A DNA stretch of 64,000 nucleotides, taken from NCBI RefSeq assembly GCF_963422355.1, contig NC_085094.1, forward strand, positions 642,501 through 706,500. Direction: 5' to 3'. Position 1 is the first letter of the stretch, and every line of letters begins with the position of its first letter. The notes beneath the pieces were generated by a model, which worked only from the letters and a program-made list of their open reading frames with translations, was not told the origin of the DNA and did no database searches. This DNA comes from Corticium candelabrum. Taxonomy: Eukaryota > Porifera > Homoscleromorpha > Homosclerophorida > Plakinidae. The translations under genes were made by a program, and so were the position numbers. This document shows positions 46,601-64,000 of the stretch, piece by piece.

Positions 46601-49584
46601 CAATTTATTGTTAGCAAGACACTAGATAAAACTTAGACAGCGCAAACCTTTGCCAAGCCAGCTTAGTTTCCTCATAATGCCACTAATAGTCACCGCCACG
46701 GCAACCATTTGTTGAAAAAAATTTATGTTTACCTTAGCATGTACATCAGTCATATACCGTTTAACTAAATGACATCATTTCAATTTGTACATCAATCATT
46801 GGACTGAGATGGTATGAGTTTGTAGGAGTGAATCAAAGGTCATCTCACTTCTTCAAAATGTTTCAAGCAAAGCTGACCCCTCGGAAGGCGCAGATCTGGA
46901 TTTATCCTCAAAACTAGTCAATAGTTCCTAGATCAATGTTCAATCATACCACCAAAAATTTCATCAAAATCCATTCGCACATTTTAAGTAATCCTGCTTA
47001 TACACAATCGAACAAACAAACCAACAAACAAACAACACCAATGAAAACATAACCTCTTTGATGAAGGTGATTACAACAATGCAATACTAAATTGTGTCCT
47101 AGAAAGACGATATATATCATTTCAGTTGAGCCATAAGAAAGGAAACTTGCAAAGACATGAGAAATAGCTGGTAGTGTACTCAAAACCTACAGAGGTTAAC
47201 TGACTTCTGTTCTGTGGGCTATCTGACTGAATGGCTGACTAATACTGCATTCACACTAGCAACTTCAGAACCAAGCTAGACCAGTTAATTTTCTTCAAGA
47301 ATGTCATTACTCTATTCTACTTAAAATACTTGATAAGGGCCTCGTTCTTATGTTGACTTTGGCCAAGTAGATCACCTTCTACTATACCTGGCATGGTTCT
47401 GAAGTCTCTAGTGTGACCGTGGTATAAGTCTGTCATGCTCAGGAATGTGCCACACATCAATGTAATCCAATCACCTACCAGGTATTCGCAATTTTGTCGT
47501 ACATGGCAACTAGAAACAATAGACAAATCGCAAATAGGATCTGCAAAACATTCATGAAAGAGTTTTTATCAGAACAGTGTAATTCACGTTTACAATTGGA
47601 AATAAACAACAAAACTGAACAGTTGCAACTGCCAACGCGAAATCAATCGCTTTCACTGCTTACAATGTAAACATGAAAACCTCACATTGCATAACCATAA
47701 GCGATATTGATGTCCTGTATGTGATAACTCTCGTTACTGACCTTTGATGACCACAGACTATTTATGGACTTTGTGATCATGTAAAATGACAGCCACTTTG
47801 TACGGTTTTAGATAGATTTTAGTAGTAGCACAGTTAAATAATACCATCTAAATTCATGAGTCTTTGCGACAATCCTATCATGGTTTTCGGAAGGCTCATA
47901 GTGGGAAGTGACAGTGTAAACACAGTTTCAATTACTCGTTTTATTACTAATTACAGTGATGCAGTAGTCTAGCCATTGTATTATATTTAATAGTCTACTT
48001 TATGTTCTCGGAAGATGATATCAGAATCACAATCAAAGAAGATACTAAAAAATTCAGAGGCAGATCCAGAAAGGATAGTAGGAAGCCGCTCAGAACTAAT
48101 ATGACGTCATCCCAAAAATAACGTGGTAGATATTTACTACAAACCTGTTACAAAAATGATGAAGCACTGAAGTACTAAACCCTTGGCTGCTAGCTGTACA
48201 AGGAAGCATATTATATATGATAAGTCATCAGATACAAAGTCATGTGAAGGTTACTAATTTTAAAAACCATATGCCAAAACATGTCTAGAGAGCTGGTTGA
48301 GAAGGACACACTAGACTCACAAGCCAGGCTCTTCCACACAGTTGCTGAACTAAATGCATGTGAATCACGCGAGGAGAAGGAGGCACTTCGTGATTCACAT
48401 GCATTTAGTTCAGTGACTGCTCAGAAGAGCCTGGCTTGTGAGGCTAATGTATCAAATAGCTTCATTTGCAGACAAATCTACGAGAAACATAGGAGAGTAC
48501 ACACAGCAGAGATGCATACTGACCAAAAAAAGAGAGTAGACCGACAGGTGCAACTGCACCTAGACTGTAACAGTGGACCTATGCAGAGTAGATGGCAAGT
48601 GGTAGGTACCTATAGGTGGTAGGTTACTGCAACCCTAGCACATTCGCCCCTGAGGTTAACAATTGCAAAACCTATATTGCACAGACTGTCACTAGTACCA
48701 GTGCCAAGTCAGCTGTTCCAATGAGCGAAGATCAACTAGCTTCATTCTTCTAGGATGTTTTCGAGCAAACATGTGTATGCTTCTACTGGTCTTGACACTA
48801 TTAGTTAATTAACCCTTCTACTACCGCCTAATTTAAAGATGGGGTGACACTGTCTAGTGTGCCCAGGCCTGGTCAGTCACTGCTAAACTAAATACCATAA
48901 TTCTTCTTTTGCAAAGCCTGTAACAATAGGTCTTGATTGATTGCCTAAAATGAACCATCACTACTGTATCCTGTAACATTTTCTAGATGGTAATTGAGGA
49001 ACAGCTTATTTTGAAGATTTACAAAGAACAGGTTAGAGTGCACCTAACATGTTTTCCTTTTGTCCTAGTGGTGTAGTACCTTACATTCTACAATGAGCCC
49101 TATATGACTTGACTCTAATTACCTAAACACCCATCTACGTGAGGCGCCTTGTGTAGCCATAATTATTTCTTACACTCTAATTGGAGAGCCATTTAGATTG
49201 GTAATTATTACTTAGAGACGCTATAATTAGAACAATTACAGTAATCCTACTACTCAGGGAATGATGTGAAGATAAATAGAATAGCTACATCAATGTCAAA
49301 TATAACGTATAAATTAATTAATTAAGGAACGACAAGCGGACAAACACACACTAAAGTCACCTTACTTTCGACAACGACCAGACGTTTATAAGCGATTTCG
49401 TTGAATGGCAAGCAACAATTATGTCGCCGCCATGAGTGCTGTATCCACCTTTCACCGTTTGCTCTCCTTTCAGCGTATGCTCTAGCGTCCCTAACAGAAA
49501 GTCCCACACACATCCAAACACAGGATCTGCTCCACCAGGACTATAAACGGTTAGAAGAATCTCCCTGGACATTAGAATGTACAA
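29033..49584 (-). CDS. WDR18: WDR18 orthologue, WD40-repeat ribosome biogenesis factor (9 exons, 437 aa)
   Basis: Exons (minus): 49584-49366, 41151-41041, 40989-40856, 40770-40626, 40544-40386, 29759-29710, 29650-29526, 29460-29216, 29158-29033; 1314 nt, phases agree. WDR18 (yeast Ipi3) works with PELP1 and TEX10 in the Rix1 complex that matures the 60S subunit in the nucleus. Length matches the animal protein (about 430 aa). Recognisable landmarks: VFGCVWDF in repeat 1, CPGRITALQCS, GHYQTVRALQFS...CVWQT, HVWSSHSLPVTCIHCGFGG, SIDQTCK, IWEMSSGQLL, SSGSSDETVRVWHI, and a C-terminal helix MKKLELTNEQLYQF. A second ATG at 49572 could also be used. Intron 1 is 8.2 kb and intron 5 is 10.6 kb, both full of transposons. 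The donor of exon 5 (GTGCGT) is the least secure junction. Confidence 0.9.
29960..30410 (-). mobile_element. LINE 3' fragment (copy A)
   Basis: About 80% similar by eye to 32800-33260; both contain GAGGAATGACATACATTTCT and CTTCAACTCTTTTCTCTTC. On the minus strand it encodes a broken LINE C-terminus (KCSIDPNNLDKLTSDRATWR). It lies inside WDR18 intron 5. Confidence 0.65.
30420..31620 (-). pseudogene. Gag-like ORF1 remnant with CCHC knuckle, poly-Glu and TGTA tail
   Basis: On the minus strand it encodes ETWQITLLNEEAKEKL, then TSSMYSFARRVETGVRVYK, then a CCHC knuckle (CYRCGSTTHMIKDC, reached by a frame change and interrupted by a stop), then a poly-Glu run from (CTT)n/(CCT)n at 30968-31043, then a Gln/Thr-rich tail ending near 30648. 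The 3' UTR runs into (TGTA)n at about 30421-30445. An inverted copy of the same unit lies at 57580-58815. RNA-binding ORF1/gag proteins of retroelements have this kind of knuckle; the exact family is not known to me. Confidence 0.65.
30968..31043. repeat. (CTT)n(CCT)n trinucleotide repeat
   Basis: About 50 bases of CTT followed by CCT units. On the minus strand it encodes the poly-Glu stretch of the gag-like ORF1 remnant. Confidence 0.9.
31833..31887. repeat. (CATA)n tetranucleotide repeat
   Basis: About 13 units. It is one of at least six CATA/TGTA tracts in the window, several of which mark retroelement 3' ends. Confidence 0.95.
32494..32640 (-). mobile_element. Retroelement 3' end with (CA)n/(CATA)n tail
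   Basis: On the minus strand the hairpin-like motif AAGTCGTAAGGACTCTC near 32584-32600 is followed by TGTATGTATG and (TG)n. The same AGTC...GACTC hairpin precedes the TGTA tails at 30445 and 58765, so this is a third copy of that 3' end. Confidence 0.5.
32738..32793. repeat. (TA)n microsatellite at a LINE end
   Basis: CATA followed by about 22 TA units and ACGTACATA, directly bordering the 3' end of the LINE fragment at 32800. Confidence 0.9.
32794..33500 (-). mobile_element. LINE 3' fragment (copy B)
   Basis: Minus-strand frame 33417-33130 reads GCHIKKLEAFHLHCLC...IKSQFRWTGHLIRMSDDRIP KQLLFGQLAQE, the conserved LINE C-terminal motif (FRWxGHxxRMxxxRxPK). It continues into a broken zinc-finger region. 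It directly abuts the 3' end of the next LINE copy, so two insertions are stacked. Confidence 0.7.
33501..36930 (-). mobile_element. APE-type LINE, nearly full coding length but frameshifted
   Basis: This is a minus-strand copy inside WDR18 intron 5, antisense to nothing else and in the same orientation as WDR18. It spans an endonuclease domain, a reverse transcriptase and a C-terminal zinc finger. Its 3' end runs into TGTATGTATG at about 33501-33513. Confidence 0.8.
33549..36803 (-). pseudogene. LINE ORF2: AP endonuclease - reverse transcriptase - C2H2 finger (frameshifted)
   Basis: From Met at 36803: AP-like endonuclease (WNVCSLLDT, LSETH, LVSSYAPT, LGDFNARVG, QIDFIII, SDQRL in place of the usual SDH). 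A frame change near 35910-35925 leads to the polymerase (RSPGADGLSAEIF); another near 35050 leads to QCGFRSGRGTSDMIF, VFIDLVKAFDSVDR and GVKQGCALAPTLFS; another near 34530 leads to LFADDCALVGHT (catalytic FADD) and YLGSF. After a degraded stretch the C-terminus QFRWAGHMSRMPNDGIPK and the finger CQSCGKECRSKAGVKSHQRH end at 33549. At least four frame breaks make it inactive. Confidence 0.8.
37573..38150 (-). pseudogene. Retroelement C-terminal fragment with endonuclease-like core
   Basis: Minus-strand frame 37895-37578 reads RPDIVIYNSERINLVELTVSF...KQRKLDKYEDL, a PD-(D/E)xK-like core. The preceding frame (38146-37883) has CCVQTMSHVLNDCPYH and TRGDVI, a zinc-cluster pattern, so one frameshift separates them. 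This is the tail of another endonuclease-type non-LTR element, different from those at 1-2737 and 9783-10441. Confidence 0.6.
38400..39000 (-). pseudogene. Reverse transcriptase thumb fragment, paralogue of 59500-60335
   Basis: Minus-strand 38789-38565 reads AISSRRVVKVYDPELQIQ, then SETIPFIGDTIFKFLGL. The same sequence with the upstream FADD box is found on the plus strand at 59836-60201. The region is fragmentary with no open frame beyond this. Confidence 0.55.
39001..40385. other. WDR18 intron 5, no gene
   Basis: It holds a CATA-rich patch at 39225-39256 and otherwise nothing recognisable. Confidence 0.5.
42583..42764. mobile_element. Short MITE with GAATACTA inverted ends
   Basis: The left end GAATACTATTTTTGGAACTGG is complemented at the right end by CCAGTTCAAACCGAAATTAGTATTC-like sequence. 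The interior is built of inverted GTTCTAACAGTTC / TTCCAACAATTCC motifs. About 182 bp. Confidence 0.6.
43509..43672. repeat. (CA)n microsatellite
   Basis: About 164 bases of (AC)n with a few CACCAC interruptions in WDR18 intron 1. Confidence 0.95.
44359..44932. mobile_element. MITE with AGCCTGGTTC inverted ends and TAA target duplication
   Basis: Left AGCCTGGTTCCCAATATTGA, right TCAATATTGTGAACCAAGCT. The inverted homology extends over about 45 bp including TCAACGTCAAC. TAA flanks it at 44356-44358 and 44933-44935. About 574 bp, no transposase; PIF/Harbinger-like by its 3-bp duplication. Confidence 0.75.
45576..45966. mobile_element. MITE family T1, copy 1
   Basis: The ends TACCATATTGTTGCAAATAA and TTATTTGCGACAATACAGTA are inverted repeats. 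The subterminal regions repeat AAATAAAAGCC / AATATAAGCCTGTCTTG. The interior (GAAACTGGCATCTCATA) occurs inverted in copy 2. Confidence 0.75.
46103..46550. mobile_element. MITE family T1, copy 2 (opposite orientation)
   Basis: The ends TACCGTATTGTCGCAAATAA and TTATGACAATACAGTA match copy 1 at 45576-45966. Its interior is the reverse complement of copy 1 (TATGGTAGTCATG..., GCCAGTTTCAAGAG), so two related elements sit 136 bp apart as an inverted pair. Confidence 0.75.
48312..48446. mobile_element. Foldback element of 135 bp
   Basis: The arms TAGACTCACAAGCCAGGCTC and its near-complement GAGCCTGGCTTGTGAGGCTA continue, with a short mismatched stretch, into TGAACTAAATGCATGTGAAT and its complement. 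The loop is about 20 bases. It shares the TAGACTC end with the foldback at 21703. No target duplication was recognised. The 113-codon frame through it is a by-product. Confidence 0.65.
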
Positions 49585-49793
49585 TACAGCACCGTAGCCT
49601 ACACTTGAAAAGGCAGAGCTCTAGATAGTCTACGGCTCTGTGGAAAGGATTAGCCTTGGAAAAAGCAGACGCGGGTCCAGTCCAGTGTCTAGTCCCCAGG
49701 ATAACTGAGTCGCAGAGCCGTCTTATACGGGAACTGGGCACGATAGCGCGAGAGGGTCTGGAGATGTAAAAGTACGTAGCTCACTAATAGGCT
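49585..49793. promoter_or_regulatory. Shared bidirectional promoter of WDR18 and TTLL12
   Basis: Only 209 bases separate the two start codons (49584 minus, 49794 plus), so both 5' UTRs and core promoters must fit here or overlap. The segment is GC-richer than its surroundings and has no clear TATA box, as is usual for divergent housekeeping pairs. Confidence 0.75.
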
Positions 49794-61709
<11,916 letters not shown>

Positions 61710-62279
61710 AGATATTTTATATATGTAAGAGTCATGTTAGTTTGGATGAACTGTCGGATTCTATAACAGACAATAAGTGTATGTACAACGTGTAGGTTAG
61801 TTCACTATATAGTCAGACATGGAGCAAAGAAACTGTGGTTTGTAATGGTTAGCTATACAAGGCTAACATTTGGGGTACAGGCGTAACTCGACATGGGTAA
61901 GAACATAGGCAGGGTGACATTGGCCTCCAGCTTCAGTCGGGTCCCTTTTGCGTTGCAGCATAGAATGACATAGTGCTGTTCATCATTCAGGAAGGAGACT
62001 GAATGCCCCTGATAGACTTATTTTGACAAAGTTCCGTTACGTGAGCTCAATCTCATAGGTTAGTTTTGTTTTCTCATAAGTGTGCAGTGCTCACTTTTTC
62101 GATATTCATTGTTTGTTCACATGCCATTGTTAAATCACAAAACCGAAAAACGCGAGAAGAGCAAGATTCAGCACGCGTGTCAAGTACGGGTAAGTAATCA
62201 ACTATTGTTGTGCTCAACCAGATCAGTCTGGTTCCTAGGTCTCTTGTAATCATCGGAGGCAACCCTTCCCTGAGAGGTG

Positions 62280-63090
62280 CTGAGACCATCCTGGCTGTCT
62301 AGACAGAAGACATGACTTTACGAAGGATCCAACTCTGGATCCAAGAAGTACTGTTTTCTGTAAAGCCGGGTTTACATTAAAGACGTAAGTAGGAGTTACA
62401 TGCTCCTTACGTGCTTTGCGTTTTCTTACGTCCTTACGTGTCTGTTCACATTAAAACGCCGAACGCAAAACGCGGAGACGTAAGGACACGTAAAGAGACG
62501 CAAGTAAATAGACTCGGTTTCTATTCTTGCGTCTTGCGTCTCGCGTTTTTTCTACCAACCTGACTTGTGGGGTGATGATATTCCCGTATTTCTAATGGAA
62601 GAACGTCTAATTGAGAGCGTTCGTTTGTATCATTGTAATTTTACATCGCGGAAACGCATTTCCTCTATCAAATTGTGATAGGCTCCTTGCTGGAGCCTTT
62701 TGGCAGGAACTGGAGCGACTCATTCTCTCTTCCTTTTCCTCTGTTGTCGTTAGGACACAACGCAAGCGCCAAAATCGAGGTTGCAATCAGCCAAACATCT
62801 TAAAAATTTGTAGTGTGCGTTAAATTATGTTGTTGAAAGTCACAAAAGGCTAGCGCGTTAACCAGAAGACGCAAGACGCAAACGCTTCTAAACGCAGTTT
62901 ATGTGAACAGAAAAATGTGCAAGGAGATGCAAGACGCAAAGACGCGAACGCAAACACGAAGGCTTTTCGTCTTTAATGTATACCTGACTTATGTGCTGCA
63001 GGTTGTCATGACCTGGAATATTGTCCAGCCACCGCGCAATGCCGGCGTGCACTGTGCCCAACGCTCCCAACACTACTAGAACAACCAGTG
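62280..63090 (-). pseudogene. Retroelement C-terminal tail interrupted by a MITE
   Basis: On the minus strand 63073-62996 reads LGALGTVHAGIARWLDNIPG then HDNLQH; after the MITE, 62360-62280 continues QKTVLLGS. The uninterrupted paralogue is at 27424-27500. It is a small remnant of a non-LTR ORF. Confidence 0.6.
62364..62989. mobile_element. MITE with AGYCRGGT..ACATTAAAGACG ends, inserted with 3-bp duplication
   Basis: Left AGCCGGGTTTACATTAAAGA, right TCTTTAATGTATACCTGACT. TAA at 62361-62363 and TAT at 62990-62992 are the diverged target duplication: the paralogous unoccupied site at about 27470 (reverse complement) reads CTG-TAA-GTGCTGCAG. 626 bp, no transposase, rich in GACGCAAG/ACGTAAGG motifs. 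Confidence 0.8.
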
Positions 63091-63635
63091 TCGAACACTG
63101 CTACATGCCCCTTACCTCCACCCGCAAGTCACTGTATTTCGACGACTTCTCGGAGCCTGTTTCCTGGCAATGGTGCCAACAGCAGGACAGCTGATATCAA
63201 TAAGAAGTTCAACTGTTTGCAGCAGAGCCGTATATCGGCTCTGGTTTGCAGGCTAGTCTCGCGTAGCCAGACCCCTTTTCGCCGCGTCATACTTCCGGGC
63301 GAAAAGTGGTCTGATGAACAGTCTTTGATGTGGTTGTGTGCCACGTAGCCAGAAATCGGCTATATCTAGACTGGATTTGGTTTCCTAAACGCTTCACTAA
63401 AGACCAGACTGGTATGCAAGCAGTGCAATCCTATCTCAATGAATAGAGAAGCACTATACAGTGCTAAACCGTCGGCTGGTGTATGTGCACACGACATGGC
63501 GCTAAGACATTTGTAAAGTAAGGCAAGATGCGCAAACGCTTATGCATTTGACACCATTGAAAATCCCCTCACGTGGTGGTTACTACGCCTACTGTAGTGT
63601 ATTTACACAGCTATCCGTCTACCCGCAAGTTTGGT

Positions 63636-64000
63636 TGTCGTAATGATGTGACCTCGGAGCCGCCAAAGCCAAAACAAAACGTTCCTGTAGGAAAACATGC
63701 AAGTGCACATGTAGATTAGGCGCCTGTTCGCTCTGACTTTGGATACCGCAACAGACATGAATAAAGACGCACTAGCGTACTTACAGGTCAGCCGAGCCGC
63801 TTCGTCCGACAAACAGACGCTGTCACGGACAATACTGCAACGTTCCCCTTCGCAAGTTCCCGTTAAACGCCAAATTTCTGTTGAAGACGACACTAGTGAT
63901 TTTTGCAACAACACCGCAGCCGCTCAGCCACGCACACCGAGAATTCAAGCTGTCAGACTGCAGAACCACTGTGCAGAAACACTGGAACAAGCAAAATGTT
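63636..64000 (+). repeat. Dispersed repeat, copy 2 (see 15136-15480), cut by window end
   Basis: It matches copy 1 from about GTGACCTCGGAGCC through to the final CAAGCAAAATGTT, with a 20-30 bp insertion near 63830-63870. Same orientation as copy 1. The frame ISVEDDTSD...is kept in both. Confidence 0.75.

Larger units (their letters stand above)
41152..49365. other. WDR18 intron 1: transposons and low-complexity DNA, no gene
   Basis: 8.2 kb separating exon 1 from exon 2. It contains the MITEs at 42583, 44359, 45576 and 46103, the CA repeat at 43509 and the foldback at 48312. I checked the short frames (for example 42074-42334, 47317-47526 and 48281-48622) and could not support any of them. 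Confidence 0.55.
61710..63635. other. Downstream of TTLL12: transposon remnants, no gene
   Basis: It contains a retroelement tail on the minus strand split by a MITE (see separate entries). It also holds a segment GGCTAGTCTCGCGTAGCCAG at about 63252 and a motif cluster AGAAGCAC...CTAAACC at 63430-63480 that recurs near 14440 and 48165, suggesting another small dispersed family. No gene was recognised. Confidence 0.5.

Overview
The window is eukaryotic and looks like an early-branching animal, most plausibly a sponge. The genes have many GT-AG introns, often only 38-100 bases long. There are animal orthologues (WDR18, TTLL12, a receptor guanylate cyclase) and a secreted multi-domain EGF/DOMON protein. 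The introns and intergenic DNA are full of non-LTR retrotransposon debris, MITEs and microsatellites. The species assignment is inference; no diagnostic marker is present.

Four complete protein-coding genes can be assembled by hand. In every one the intron phases agree and the total length is a multiple of three. (1) 4028-18269, minus, 12 exons, 744 aa: a secreted, probably GPI-anchored protein with a histidine-brace (LPMO-like) N-terminal domain, Cys-rich/EGF-like modules and two DOMON (cytochrome b-type) domains. (2) 20126-25589, minus, 18 exons, 845 aa: a single-pass receptor guanylate cyclase. (3) 29033-49584, minus, 9 exons, 437 aa: a WDR18 orthologue. (4) 49794-61709, plus, 16 exons, 658 aa: a TTLL12 orthologue. 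WDR18 and TTLL12 are head-to-head, about 209 bases apart, and must share a bidirectional promoter.

The left end (1-3346) is the 3' part of a retrotransposon with reverse transcriptase plus a restriction-like endonuclease, ending in a CA-rich microsatellite. A second endonuclease-type fragment (9783-10441) sits inside AGT repeats in an intron of gene 1. The largest WDR18 intron (29760-40385) holds a frameshifted APE-type LINE (33501-36930), several 3' LINE fragments, a gag-like ORF1 remnant and another endonuclease-type fragment. The TTLL12 intron 13 (53661-61286) holds a second set: a long CA repeat starting at the splice donor, LINE, Gypsy and ORF1 remnants, and a reverse transcriptase fragment. 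Many of these retroelement ends run into simple repeats (CA/GACA, AGT, TGTA), which suggests microsatellite-linked insertion or repeat tails.

Non-autonomous DNA transposons are common. Several have terminal inverted repeats and 3-bp TAA/TTA target duplications (6230-6770, 44359-44932, 62364-62989), and one 125-bp foldback has an 8-bp duplication (21703-21827). A tRNA-like SINE head lies on the minus strand at about 9553-9624. No rRNA gene, CRISPR array or bacterial operon was seen.

The most interesting object is gene 1: it appears to put an LPMO-like copper domain and two DOMON cytochrome domains, which is the domain class that feeds electrons to LPMOs in fungi, into one surface-anchored polypeptide.
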